The notes: generated by a model not told the origin, from the sequence alone. DNA of 44,501 nt from Symbiodinium natans (GCA_905221605.1 CAJNDS010002529.1:334160-378660); one strand, 5' to 3'. Shown: positions 1-9,897, counted from the stretch's first letter. A program made the numbers and translations.

Positions 1-2127
1 GTAGTTAACAAGTGCCCCGAAAGGAATCAGTTTCACTTTGTCTTGCTCGTTGCCATGTCTTTTCCCGTACGGGCTTACCCCGTCCACTTGTTGTACGTTC
101 CTATGGAAGCAGAACGTCTGCACAGCGTACGGCCACCACTTCGGTTCTAGTCCTGCTTGTCTCAGCAATACTCTGCCACCGTAGATTACTTCTTTGACCT
201 TGAGCTCCGCTATGCTATTCGTTCGGGGTAATCCGGGTGTAGAAGTCGCCCTGCAAGTTCCTATGACGTCGCAGGCTTTTGAGAATTCACCGGCTCCGTC
301 TGCGTATAAATGCACTACCATATCTGGGCCTCGGAACTCATTGATAGCTCGCACAAACTCATCCGTTCCCCTGGACTTTACGGGCGTGCAGTGTATCCAC
401 TGTGTCTTGAAGTCGAACATCACGATTGCATTATTTTCTCCGCGGATTCCCTTGTCTTTGTTGCTGCGAAGAACTATCGTGTCAGCAGTGACCCTCTCCC
501 CGAACTTCTCGGCACCCTTGTCGGTGATGCCTTCGCCCCTGTTGAAGGGAACGTTTATTGCTTTGCCTTGTCGACAGGCAACGCAGTGCATGTTCTTTGG
601 GAGATGCGTGAGCAAATGTTCCGCCGATTTTGCATACTCCGGTGAGTATCTTGCTCTCCGGATGCTCACAGCTTTGCTCGACCCTATCCCTTCGCCAAGT
701 CTATCCGCAACTCGAACTTGATCTGCAGGTCCGACTTCTGCCTCTGTTTGTTCCACCTCTCCCATGCCACCGGCGCTATCATCCTTCTGAGGCTCTCCCA
801 CTCCTCTTCTGGCCTGTTCTTCGTCGGCTATTCCGGGCAAATCTATATCAACATCCAATTCGCCTTCGTTTTCGGTGCTTTCTTCTTCGCCGGGTACAGC
901 GACGACTTGCTCCGCGATCCTTAGGTCGTCATCCGGATTCTTCTTCATTCCGCGGACGAGCTGAAACTCCACATCCGTCATATTGCGTGCGCTTTGTCCC
1001 GCCTCAATCTGCTCAGGACTTAAAGCTCTTTCACAAAACCCGCATACCCCGGATGAATCAGCCTTACACGCGGCGCAGTAGAACGTCGTTCTCAGTCGAC
1101 CATCACTATCATCTTGTTCTATCGTTGTCTCCCTATTCCTCTCGTCTATCCCCTTTTCGGCCACTGATGATACTCGGTGGTGCTTACGCATAGTCTCCTT
1201 AATGGCTCGCACTAATCCCGGTGCCCACTCCGCCCAGTTCTGCGATTCGCTCATCTCGCCCTTGCTTCTATCACTGCTATCATTCGCCGCTCCAGTCCCT
1301 GGTCCTCTAAGATTGACCGCCCATCCTATCAACTCTGCGTCAGTCGCTATCGTTGTCGGCTTTTTCCTAGAGTGTCCCATCGGTCCCTGATCAAAACTGA
1401 ACAGCTTCGTTCCTAGGATGGCACTCGTCCTATCCCATTCTTCTGTCGCCCACAATGATGCGTATCCCCCTTCTGGCGTATCATCCCAATACGTCTCGGG
1501 GTCCTGGGGCTGCTCAATGAGACACATCGTTGGGGCTCTCAATCGTCGGTGACGTGCCTTTCCTATCACCACAAGCATGCACACGCGCAGTATGATGATA
1601 TCGTCGTCCCGGCATTCCTGCTTCTGTGCCCAACTGATAAATGAGTATCCCCACCTCTCCGGTCCGTTCCTCGACCTAAGCGGAATCGGACCAGGCCTTC
1701 TGTATCTCATCACGGACCTCGTTCTGCAAGGCGGTCCGGCTAGCCAGCAAAAAACCAAATTGGTCGTGGCCAGCTTCACTAGCCACCACCATGTATCAGA
1801 TCGCAGCACGTTCTCCTCCATATCGATATCTATCACACTCATTCCCCGTTCGCTTGCGATGTCATCAAACTTTCCCCTTGACTTTCCACAACAAATGTGC
1901 ACAATAACCCTTCTGCTCCCTTCAATCGCTTTCCTTATCTTCATGATTTCAGGTCTCGTTTCTCCCTGGGGCTTATGTGCCTTTCCGCCGTCAAGTACCT
2001 CTTGAGGAGCAAGTGGCCACAAACACCTTGCTATCTCGACTAGCGTCTCTGCCTCGCCACCGGTACCGATGTTCTTGTCCAGCATCATCGTCAGGTCATC
2101 TAGCCCCGCGTCTTCGTCCGCAGCCAT
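1..2127 (-). CDS. Pol ORF: methyltransferase-like domain plus DDE integrase, 3' end outside window
   Basis: An uninterrupted frame of 709 codons runs from an ATG at 2127-2125 to the window edge without a stop. Residues 74-82 (VIVHICCGK), GPPC at 131-134 and EQPQDP at 205-210 have the order of a cytosine-5 methyltransferase core (SAM loop, PC motif IV, motif VI-like). The usual ENV is EQP here and most other motifs are weak. A Cys4 knuckle lies near 347-361. The integrase follows: a zinc region ending in HCVAC (514-518), then D549 (TADTIVL), D610 (YADGAGEF) and E641 (NSIAELK), giving a DDE triad. The ATG directly follows the in-frame TGA ending the protease ORF. Integrase is seen directly; methyltransferase ancestry is inferred and activity is unproven. 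Confidence 0.9.
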   Translation of the reverse strand, partial: MAADEDAGLDDLTMMLDKNIGTGGEAETLVEIARCLWPLAPQEVLDGGKAHKPQGETRPEIMKIRKAIEGSRRVIVHICCGKSRGKFDDIASERGMSVIDIDMEENVLRSDTWWWLVKLATTNLVFCWLAGPPCRTRSVMRYRRPGPIPLRSRNGPERWGYSFISWAQKQECRDDDIIILRVCMLVVIGKARHRRLRAPTMCLIEQPQDPETYWDDTPEGGYASLWATEEWDRTSAILGTKLFSFDQGPMGHSRKKPTTIATDAELIGWAVNLRGPGTGAANDSSDRSKGEMSESQNWAEWAPGLVRAIKETMRKHHRVSSVAEKGIDERNRETTIEQDDSDGRLRTTFYCAACKADSSGVCGFCERALSPEQIEAGQSARNMTDVEFQLVRGMKKNPDDDLRIAEQVVAVPGEEESTENEGELDVDIDLPGIADEEQARRGVGEPQKDDSAGGMGEVEQTEAEVGPADQVRVADRLGEGIGSSKAVSIRRARYSPEYAKSAEHLLTHLPKNMHCVACRQGKAINVPFNRGEGITDKGAEKFGERVTADTIVLRSNKDKGIRGENNAIVMFDFKTQWIHCTPVKSRGTDEFVRAINEFRGPDMVVHLYADGAGEFSKACDVIGTCRATSTPGLPRTNSIAELKVKEVIYGGRVLLRQAGLEPKWWPYAVQTFCFHRNVQQVDGVSPYGKRHGNEQDKVKLIPFGALVNY

Positions 2128-3519
2128 TCAATTCAAGATATGTTTTCTCACCTTCGCGCTATCGCTCTGCACCGCTTCTCCTGCATCCGCTCCTTCGAAT
2201 GTGAGCCCTTCTATCTTGAACATGGTCTTGCCTGTCCATAAGTCCTCTTCCGCGTCTCTATTCTCTCCCTCATTGTACTTGTCCACCCAGTCTATCCATT
2301 CCGCCACGGTTTTGCCATCTTTGTACACACGTTTGGATCTACATCTCTCGGCGAATCGCGGCACAAGTGCATGTATCTCTGGGAATTTCAGTGTTTCAAA
2401 CCATGGATCGCAAGTCTTCGTTCTTGGTTTGTTATGGAAACACACCGCTTTATTACCCGTTAACATCCACTTGTCTAGTAGCCTCCCGTCGTCGTTGGTG
2501 GCCTTTCCTATCGGTTCCTCCTCGGTGTCTCTATCCGTGTCCGAGTCCACGCTTTTGGGGCTACATTCATCCTGTTTCTCTTCAAGTCTCCTCGGACTGG
2601 AATTTCCTCGCACGGGCAGTTCAATCGCAAGAGGCGCTGGCATAGCAGGATAGATGTGATAGTCATTACGCTCACTTTCGTTAACAACCGTTGACATTCT
2701 ATCCACCATGTATGGGATATCCCCGATGACTTTTAGCACTATCAAGCTCGAATCAGGCTTGACGAACACGGGGTTTGCACCCGCCAGCCAATGAAATGAA
2801 TATCCCATTTTCATACATCTCCTCCCCATTGATAGAACAGCGGGAGTACTCTCGAGCATTCTAATCCTCATCGTCTCAGGCATCCCTTGTATATCCATGC
2901 ATATCTCTTGCTTTGACGTGGTGTTGCCGTTGGCAGTGTTGAACCTCACTTTCTTCGCCTCAATGGCCATATCTTTTTCATCCTGGGTGAGGTCTGCTTC
3001 TGCTATTAGATCCATAGCGCACCCCGAGTCTATCATCCATCGTCTCATTACCGGGGGCAAGCAATGTTGTGCAGACGCCGCCGGTTGACTAACCTCTCGA
3101 CTATCCACGCGGAATCTCTCGTCGACTATACCTATTCTCCTGCATTCCTCCACTATCCTATCAGCCAGTCTTGATGCATCCCTACCTTCCTCGCCTTGCT
3201 CCCCGGCAAGTATGTCCAGCACGACCTCTTCGGCTAGGGATATTCCTCGTAGCCTTGCCTTTGCCTCTTCAATCACGGGATATCGTCTCACATCATGTAC
3301 ATACCCCTTCTTATGTACGTTTTTGCATTTTCGTACCATCTTATCAGCTGTGTGTCCTTTCCAATAGCATATATCCAGTCCTGCTATCCCCGTCTCTTCG
3401 GAGCCCAACCCCTTGACTCGCCTATTACCCTTCTTCACTCGCTCCCTGCCTGTCGTCGTCACCAGTATTCCCCTATGCGTGCCTTCGGCGCCATCATCCC
3501 CTTGTCGTACCACAGGCAT
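2128..3519 (-). CDS. Retroviral-type aspartic protease ORF
   Basis: The ORF has 463 aa from the first ATG; its frame is open from 3588, where it overlaps the end of gag. MIDSGCAMDL near residue 164 supplies the DSG catalytic motif of retropepsins. Downstream come FNTANG, a PAVLSMGRRC segment and an FHW...PVFVKPDSS segment, a pattern I associate with dinoflagellate copia proteases. It would cleave the Gag-Pol polyprotein. There is no strong independent start, so expression probably needs a -1 frameshift from gag. It ends in TGA (2130-2128), immediately followed by an in-frame ATG, so stop read-through or re-initiation would continue into the integrase ORF. The last 250 residues are acidic and unrecognised. 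Confidence 0.85.
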   Translation of the reverse strand: MPVVRQGDDGAEGTHRGILVTTTGRERVKKGNRRVKGLGSEETGIAGLDICYWKGHTADKMVRKCKNVHKKGYVHDVRRYPVIEEAKARLRGISLAEEVVLDILAGEQGEEGRDASRLADRIVEECRRIGIVDERFRVDSREVSQPAASAQHCLPPVMRRWMIDSGCAMDLIAEADLTQDEKDMAIEAKKVRFNTANGNTTSKQEICMDIQGMPETMRIRMLESTPAVLSMGRRCMKMGYSFHWLAGANPVFVKPDSSLIVLKVIGDIPYMVDRMSTVVNESERNDYHIYPAMPAPLAIELPVRGNSSPRRLEEKQDECSPKSVDSDTDRDTEEEPIGKATNDDGRLLDKWMLTGNKAVCFHNKPRTKTCDPWFETLKFPEIHALVPRFAERCRSKRVYKDGKTVAEWIDWVDKYNEGENRDAEEDLWTGKTMFKIEGLTFEGADAGEAVQSDSAKVRKHILN

Positions 3520-3569
3520 GGCCGCATATACCTGGCTATCCTCGCTGGCCTGTGGGTTTCGGCCCGCCC

Positions 3570-3588
3570 CTAGCGAAAACTTGGCCCT
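3570..3588 (-). other. gag/protease overlap, candidate -1 frameshift window
   Basis: The protease frame has a TGA at 3591-3589 and gag stops at 3572-3570, so a -1 shift must happen within about 17 nt. The window contains AAGTTTTCG, a short T run where a ribosome could slip, but not a perfect X XXY YYZ heptamer. A 1-nt indel in this copy is the alternative. Confidence 0.5.
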
Positions 3589-6500
3589 TCACCATCAGCA
3601 TGTGGGCTCGACGGCCTCGTCTCCTTCTGCTCTATCTCTACCGTTTCAAAAGCCTCCCTAATGCTATTCGGGATAGCCTCATGGAGCATTTTACACTTGT
3701 CGTTTCTGCAGCCGCCGTACCGAAAATGCTCAAAGCAGTATCCCGCCTTCTTGAGGACCTCTTCCGCCTGACTATACAGATAAATATCGTGCGAATGCTT
3801 GCAGTCTGCCGCAGTCATCGGGCAAGTTCCACGCGTATAGGGGTAGCAGACCCCTCTTTTTCCAAACGGCGACTTGGATCCATACCTATTCTTCGGGTCA
3901 TCGGCTCTCCCCGCCTGCGAAAGTCCGTCCCTGCCTCTTCCCACAGATATCCCTCTTCCGTAGCTATTTCCCCCTGCGGGCGATGAACTCCTCGGTCTAT
4001 CATCGGCGTACGCGCTTCTTCTATTCACCGGTGCTCTATATGATCCCTGCTGAGCCGGCATCGCAGCGTACCCACTCGTGAATGCCTGTCGACTCACCCG
4101 CATTGATGCCTCGTCTATGTTCTTGTCCGCTCTCCACATCTCCAGTCTATCCTTGATTCTCTTTCGCAACCAGGTATGAGTCTTGGCCTCGTCCGGAAGC
4201 AGTCTCCATGCCTCAATATCGTGGTTCAGCACCTGAACTCTCTGCACTTTCGAATGCAACATCCATCCCAGCTGTTGCTCGCTCCAGGTATTGCCTTTCA
4301 GTCCTATAAGGTTCGTGTGCGCTAGATCCCATCTAGTCATGAACTCCTCCAGTGCCTCCTCTTCGGGCTTCCCCGGGAAACTCATCACCTTCGTGCTACT
4401 CAGGCCATCGTACAGCACCTGACTCTCTTTTGCAATCGGGATCTCAACATGCTTTACTATCAGCGTAAGCAATCTCATGGCCGTCATCGGCTTTCCATCC
4501 CCCACTTGCTGAGTCTTGTACATCTCCATCTTCACCTTCGCCGACAATGACTCTGACTTTATTGCTCTCTTTAATCCGCTAAAAAGCTGGTTCTCCAACG
4601 CAGGATACTTGAGTTCCATGTCTATCATCGCTTCGCTCCTTTCGCGTACCCTCAATACCTGCGTGTATGCATAGTCCCCGTCATACAGATACGCAGCCTT
4701 CGCAGTGTGTGCAACATCGCCCAGCCACAGTCCTACTTCCCCGGATGATGGCTCCTTCGCTATCGATATCTCGTTACATTTCTCCATCCCTCTGGTGTCC
4801 TTGAACTTGTTATATCCTCCGCCTACCGGATTTCTGAACCTGGCATCGTCCCCTTCACGATCGCGTCCACTCTGCGGCCTTGGAAGTCCTGTCCCTGCAT
4901 ACCCTCCGGCATCGCATCCCCGTCTATCAGTGGAGCACAGCATGCACAAGTCATCATGGTATTCATAGCAATTACCACACACTTCTCTTCCGCAACCTTG
5001 GCACGCAATCATCATTTCCGCTTGTCTAACACACACGGGGCACCTTCTAATCCTAGTCTCTTCCCCCAACAAACCTCCATCTCCCTGCCTATCCTTTCTT
5101 CCATGCTCTCTTCTATCCCCAAAAGAACTTGGCGCAGGCGTGGCACCGGCACTTGGTCTTGCGGAGCCAGCGTTCGAAGCACCTCCCGCACCCGGCGCTG
5201 GCATGGCGTACTCGGAGCTTTGCTTGCCGATCTCACCGATTCTATGCCACATGCTATCCAGCTCTGCTTTAAGGCTATCGTTTCGTTTCACCTGCTCCAG
5301 TCTCCGTTCATATTCCCGTACCATTGCCTCCAACTGCTCGTTCTTCTCCTTGAGTTCTATCATTTCTCTACCTCGGAGATCAAGATCCGCTCTCATTTTA
5401 GATATCTCATCTCTACTATCCCGAACCATCCGCGCTACCGACTCTGTCACTCCTTTGTTCTCCCCCTTCATGCTTTCTATCTCACTAAGCAGGCTAGCGT
5501 TCTCCCTCACGATCCGCTCATTCACAGTGGTCAACCCCTGCAATTGACTAGTGATCTTGGTCACCTGCTGTTCTAATACAATGCATTTATTCTCAATCCT
5601 TCGATCTACCACTGGACCTGCCGACTCCGTCCTCGAGGTCTCTATTCCTCGGGCGTTGTCGCTCCTGGCTCTTCCGTCAGCTCCCCCACTCCCACCATGA
5701 CTATCTCGTCCGCGTGACATAGTCGGTGGCTTTCCTATCTCCGCACTGTTTCCTCGCATCTTGCCTAGCCCTTCGTTCCGTGCGCTCTCATCAATTCGAG
5801 CATTGACAAGGATAAATTCGCCCGTGACTCTCTTCTGTTCATCTATCATACGGCTCGACATTGACTCCATTGTCTTTTCCATCTTTCGCACGGTATCCTT
5901 CACCCAGGCCTGTTCTCCGTTTCTCTTCTCATCCATCCGATCGGTCCTTGCCGCGACATTCTCGCAAGTCTTGTGAACCTTTGTCATGTTCGCCACAATC
6001 TCAGCCACGCTTTTGCGGTTCTTTATCACCTCTCTCGCGACGGTCATTATGTGTTCCTTCTGCGCCAGAACCACTTCACTCAGCTTCTTGGTTTCGCCCC
6101 GCACTGCCCCATCTATGCACGTGCCGTGACCCTCGCCAGGTTCTCTGCATCCGCATCCAGGACCTTTTCCTTGGCTGTTGCAATGTGACGACGATGCCGT
6201 ATCTGTTCCGGCTTTCTGGCTCCCCTTGGACTTCAGCTTCCTTAGTTCCTCGCCCGCTATCTTGATCTGGTCCCACTGTCTATTCAAAACCGTCTCTACT
6301 TTATCCAGTCTCTCGTTCTTCCATGTTCCATTCTGGTGTCGCATTTGCATGCTCGAGAAGACTACACCTATGCCACGTCTCACCTCGTTCAATCCTGTCT
6401 CTAACGTGGTGATCTTCGTCCCGGTACTCTGTTTGGCTATGTCCGCTGAATGCTCCGCTGTGGACAATCGCTCCTCCACTCCCTTCAATCTAGTCGTAAC

Positions 6501-8798
6501 AGAGGTCTTGAGCACCTTCACGTTTTCAACCTGCCGTCTCATTCTCCGTGCGAGCTGCATTGCTCCCTCGGTCAGTTGCGGAGCCATTGCATCATCCATC
6601 CTATCCTCGCTGACGCTCCCGTCCATGATCCGACTCATCTCTTTCAGCTCCTGCGACAGTGTTGTCTTGGTACCTATCTGCTGCGATTCTATCCAACCTT
6701 TCCAGTGTTTCACCTCCTCCTCGCATTCCACCAATCTCTTGCTCACGACGTCCGCCTTTTCCGCTGAGCTATTAGCAATTGCACTTGCACATTCGCTTGC
6801 CACCTTAAGCTTGGCTACGTCGGTCTGCGTGTCCACAACCACCGTCTGCAAGTCATCTATCCTGCCATCTATCTCTCCCAACGACGACTTGTCCGGATCA
6901 GCAGGAGCTCTCATCTTTGCCCGCCTGGGTGGGGATGATGTTGCCCTCATCTCGTCGTTCCTGCCTCGTCCTTCAGGAGGAGTATCGATCCCGAAATGCT
7001 CGTACTGCCCACCTATCCCAGGAGATCGTGGAGCCGGGGATCGATTGCCCCATCCTTCGCTACCCTGATCCGGGGTGATCATTCCTGCCTGATGGATCGG
7101 TCCCCCAATTTCTGTCGATTTCGACTTCTTCGCTGCGGGGACGCTCTCGGCTATCTGGTTCATCTCCTTAACGGCCTGCTCCGCTCGTTGCTTACGCAGT
7201 CCCTCATCCATCTTGCCTATCTTGCTGGTGGTACCAACTCCATTTTCCGATCCACCCGGGCTATCCCTCTTCAATGATGTAGATCGACCACCTGAGTGCC
7301 CACTATCCGACCCCATCGACATCTTTCGTGACCTGTCTTTCTCTACCCCTGCGATCTCGGCACCATATATCCCAGCGTTCCACCGTTCCTGCGAATCCGA
7401 TTGCATCGTTATGGGCGTTGATCCAGGCTCTCCTGGCCCCTGATCTGTGAAGAACTTCACAAAGTCCATGTCAGTGATGACCCCCGTTTCCTCGAGCGTA
7501 CTCCGGATTCCATGGGATCCCCACTCTATTCCGATCGTCGTAGTCTGACCCATACCCACATCTTTCAACGCTTCAACGTTCCCGCCTGGTGATGCCTCCG
7601 AGAGACCTGTAGATGAAAATACAGACAGTGCTCTATCATCGCTCTCACTGACCACGTTCTGCGCTACCGCTGACGATCCCTTAGCTATCAACTCCAGGTC
7701 TGTAGGATCGGCACCGACATTCCCAATCATGGTCGCACTATTCGAATACACTCCTGGAACGAGATCATCTCCATTCCCTCTGCCCATCCAATGTCCGCTA
7801 TCCGCACTTCTCGTTCGATCGCCCTCCGCACCGAGCTCGCCACTAGGCATCATCGCATCTATTCCATCATCATTCCTCCTGATCGTCCTATCATGATCTG
7901 ACGATGATGACACTGCAAGACTATCCACTCTGTCCTCGATCGCCATTTCTAACCTGGAACCAGTGATTCCCTTGGCACCTCCCGTTGACTCGCAATTCGT
8001 CCCGTGAGACACAGGCTCGGAGGGGATGACGAACGGTCCCTCTTCCATCCTTTCATCTATTCCAGCCAGATCCTCGATAGCAAGCGTCGGAGTCCTAGCG
8101 TTTCCCGCTTCTATCCCACCTCTTCCGGCCCTATACTCATTTAAATCTGTAGCTCCCATAACTGGATCAAACACTACAGGACGGCTTGCAAGCATGTTGA
8201 GCTGCATTACGGCATCCCCTCTATCTGCTATCGACGGGATTGCGAGCAACTCCTGCAATCCTTCGTCTGCGTCCCTCCCCTGAGTGCCCGACGTGTCCGC
8301 TATTCCGGCATAGCCCAGTCCTCCCGACCTCCCCACACTATCCATCGCCGCCACGATCTCCAAGTTTCTATCCGTCAGTCCTGGGGGTGGTCCTGACACT
8401 AACATATTATTCGCAGCATTCGACCTGATGTCTACAGTAAGCGGTCCTGAGAAACTGAGGCCGAGGCGATCTCTATCAGCACTGCTATCCATCTCCATTC
8501 CCGTCCTTCCACTATTCCGTCCGTCGTCGATGAAGTTCACGTTCTCGGCGTCGGCTATGCTTCTCACATGACTATCGGCAGCGGCCACATCCTGATTGAC
8601 CTCAGTGACCTGGTCCTCGAGAAATCTATTCCCTACTCCCAATACATCACTATCGCTAGACTCGCTGCTCCCAATGCTATCACGTGTGGACATTGCTGCA
8701 GTCAACGAACACAAGTGACAAATGCGGAAAACTTCGCTATGCAAGTGGTACCTCTTCGCTATACCAAGAAAACTTCTCGAACAGCTCGTCCAGGCCAA
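3570..8798 (-). CDS. Gag polyprotein, very long, with coiled coil and three zinc modules
   Basis: The ORF has 1742 aa, far longer than a typical copia Gag of a few hundred residues. Residues 1 to about 650 are low-complexity, rich in Ser, Asp and Gly. Long heptad-like stretches follow, strongest at about 1070-1190. Near 1250 is an eight-cysteine module, CPVC(x9)CQGC(x4)CGNC(x7)CMLC, like a RING/treble-clef zinc site. About 1350-1550 is helical and Trp-rich (AWRLLPDEAKTHTWLRKRIK), resembling retrotransposon capsid families. Two CCCH fingers close the protein at about 1645-1705: C-x7-C-x6-C-x3-H and C-x8-C-x4-C-x3-H; these probably bind the element's RNA. Another possible start is the ATG at 8693 (MSTRDSIGSSESSD). 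The stop TAG is at 3572-3570. Confidence 0.88.
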   Translation of the reverse strand: MAWTSCSRSFLGIAKRYHLHSEVFRICHLCSLTAAMSTRDSIGSSESSDSDVLGVGNRFLEDQVTEVNQDVAAADSHVRSIADAENVNFIDDGRNSGRTGMEMDSSADRDRLGLSFSGPLTVDIRSNAANNMLVSGPPPGLTDRNLEIVAAMDSVGRSGGLGYAGIADTSGTQGRDADEGLQELLAIPSIADRGDAVMQLNMLASRPVVFDPVMGATDLNEYRAGRGGIEAGNARTPTLAIEDLAGIDERMEEGPFVIPSEPVSHGTNCESTGGAKGITGSRLEMAIEDRVDSLAVSSSSDHDRTIRRNDDGIDAMMPSGELGAEGDRTRSADSGHWMGRGNGDDLVPGVYSNSATMIGNVGADPTDLELIAKGSSAVAQNVVSESDDRALSVFSSTGLSEASPGGNVEALKDVGMGQTTTIGIEWGSHGIRSTLEETGVITDMDFVKFFTDQGPGEPGSTPITMQSDSQERWNAGIYGAEIAGVEKDRSRKMSMGSDSGHSGGRSTSLKRDSPGGSENGVGTTSKIGKMDEGLRKQRAEQAVKEMNQIAESVPAAKKSKSTEIGGPIHQAGMITPDQGSEGWGNRSPAPRSPGIGGQYEHFGIDTPPEGRGRNDEMRATSSPPRRAKMRAPADPDKSSLGEIDGRIDDLQTVVVDTQTDVAKLKVASECASAIANSSAEKADVVSKRLVECEEEVKHWKGWIESQQIGTKTTLSQELKEMSRIMDGSVSEDRMDDAMAPQLTEGAMQLARRMRRQVENVKVLKTSVTTRLKGVEERLSTAEHSADIAKQSTGTKITTLETGLNEVRRGIGVVFSSMQMRHQNGTWKNERLDKVETVLNRQWDQIKIAGEELRKLKSKGSQKAGTDTASSSHCNSQGKGPGCGCREPGEGHGTCIDGAVRGETKKLSEVVLAQKEHIMTVAREVIKNRKSVAEIVANMTKVHKTCENVAARTDRMDEKRNGEQAWVKDTVRKMEKTMESMSSRMIDEQKRVTGEFILVNARIDESARNEGLGKMRGNSAEIGKPPTMSRGRDSHGGSGGADGRARSDNARGIETSRTESAGPVVDRRIENKCIVLEQQVTKITSQLQGLTTVNERIVRENASLLSEIESMKGENKGVTESVARMVRDSRDEISKMRADLDLRGREMIELKEKNEQLEAMVREYERRLEQVKRNDSLKAELDSMWHRIGEIGKQSSEYAMPAPGAGGASNAGSARPSAGATPAPSSFGDRREHGRKDRQGDGGLLGEETRIRRCPVCVRQAEMMIACQGCGREVCGNCYEYHDDLCMLCSTDRRGCDAGGYAGTGLPRPQSGRDREGDDARFRNPVGGGYNKFKDTRGMEKCNEISIAKEPSSGEVGLWLGDVAHTAKAAYLYDGDYAYTQVLRVRERSEAMIDMELKYPALENQLFSGLKRAIKSESLSAKVKMEMYKTQQVGDGKPMTAMRLLTLIVKHVEIPIAKESQVLYDGLSSTKVMSFPGKPEEEALEEFMTRWDLAHTNLIGLKGNTWSEQQLGWMLHSKVQRVQVLNHDIEAWRLLPDEAKTHTWLRKRIKDRLEMWRADKNIDEASMRVSRQAFTSGYAAMPAQQGSYRAPVNRRSAYADDRPRSSSPAGGNSYGRGISVGRGRDGLSQAGRADDPKNRYGSKSPFGKRGVCYPYTRGTCPMTAADCKHSHDIYLYSQAEEVLKKAGYCFEHFRYGGCRNDKCKMLHEAIPNSIREAFETVEIEQKETRPSSPHADGEGPSFR

Positions 8799-9517
8799 GC
8801 GACAAGGCTCTTAACCTGTGCGAAGTGTCCAATCCAATGAAAACTTGCGCAACCCGTTCCAGTAACTAGCTCAGGCCACACGAGAAGAAAGAAGTTGTAT
8901 ATTTACAGTTGTAGGTTGTAATGTTGCACCAGAAGTAACAGTATCCCTGTCAACGGGGAACTCAAGGTAGCTAGCCAATCGTTCCAAGCCACTCCCGACG
9001 TTAACTATCGGAAGGATCCCCAGAGTTGCTATCTCCAGGGGGTGGTAACCTATCGCTCTAGATGTATCCACTAGCCGTCCGGCTGCGTGTTGTACACCTA
9101 TCCCGATATTCACCTGAACAGCCACCTGCACTCAGTATCCTCCGGCCTCCGGCTATGAGTTGTAAAGAGAACAGATAACTATCCCGAGGTTAGGGAAAAG
9201 GATCTATTCCTCGTCAACGCCCGACCCTTTTGGCTCCTCTTTCCTCCGGATGCGAGTTGGCCAATCAAGTCCACGACGTACAGGAATACTATCCACGGGG
9301 GCGAAAACTGTACAGATTCGGCTGCTACAATACTAGAAGGGCCCTTCTTGAGCAGCTTACAGCTGCGAACGGACACAAAGTCTCGTCCTCTATTCCGGCT
9401 TGTCCACGAAGAAGTCGGCTTCTATCCCAGGCCCAAACCCAAAAGTTACATGTACATCTAAACAGCACCCCATGGAATTGACCTGACCTCTTTGTGCTAA
9501 ACAGTTTCTTTCCTATT
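8799..9517 (-). other. Retroelement leader / possible 5' LTR segment
   Basis: No convincing ORF lies upstream of gag here. The stretch has imperfect direct repeats around a core like CCGGCT..GAGTTGTA followed 15-30 nt later by CTATCCCGA (near 9077-9111, 9147-9190, 9245-9298 and 9392-9430). This is where the leader and 5' LTR of a minus-strand element should be. The partner LTR is outside the window, so this is positional inference. Confidence 0.4.
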
Positions 9518-9546
9518 GAAGGCTGTTAGTATAAGGGGAACATCCC
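9487..9546. repeat. Degenerate MITE-like copy, family 1
   Basis: The right arm GGCTGTTAGTATAAGGGGAA matches the arms of the copies at 20288 and 26724. The left arm, near TTTGTGCTAAACAG, is decayed. It sits at the junction between retroelement and repeat zone. Confidence 0.5.
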
Positions 9547-9895
9547 AACACTAAACCCTGAACCCTCAAGGCCAGGATAAATAGACATTGTATGTGATTC
9601 ACTCAGAACTTGCAATTTCGATGGGCCACAATAACCCTTCAACGAACCAAGACACCAAAATGAGGTACAAAAAGGAAGCAAACAAACAACTAACAAAAAC
9701 CAAACCTTCTAAACAGCAAGAGTTCCCAAAAGGCATTGCAAAGACACCTCGGACTTGGAAATCACAAAGAAAAAACCGGCACAACCCCAAAACAAACCCG
9801 GCAAAGCAAGGCAAGAGAAAAAAAACGGAAAACAAAAATAAAAAAAAACACTGCAAAACCCGGCAAACAATGAAACATATACAAAAAAAACAAAA

Positions 9896-9897
<2 letters not shown>
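9547..9897. other. A-rich spacer with no gene seen
   Basis: Purine-poor, A/C-rich sequence with scattered AAACCCTGAACCCT leads into the CA microsatellite. The open frames here are by-products of base composition. Confidence 0.6.

Larger units (their letters stand above)
1..9550 (-). mobile_element. Ty1/copia-like LTR retroelement, partial (RT/RNase H off the left edge)
   Basis: Three large minus-strand ORFs follow in the order Gag (8798-3570), aspartic protease (3588-2131) and methyltransferase-like plus integrase (2127-1). Protease followed by integrase, with reverse transcriptase expected after integrase, is the copia order. All three share codon style and an unusually high density of GATAG on the coding strand (CTATC on the plus strand), so they evolved together. 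The left boundary is outside the window. The right boundary is set only roughly, by the end of unique sequence near 9550. No LTR pair can be tested because only one end is present. Confidence 0.85.

Noticed and set aside
194-1390. Plus-strand frames of up to 194 aa across zone A
   Set aside because: They are antisense shadows of the minus-strand Gag-Pol, which has the motifs and codon pattern.
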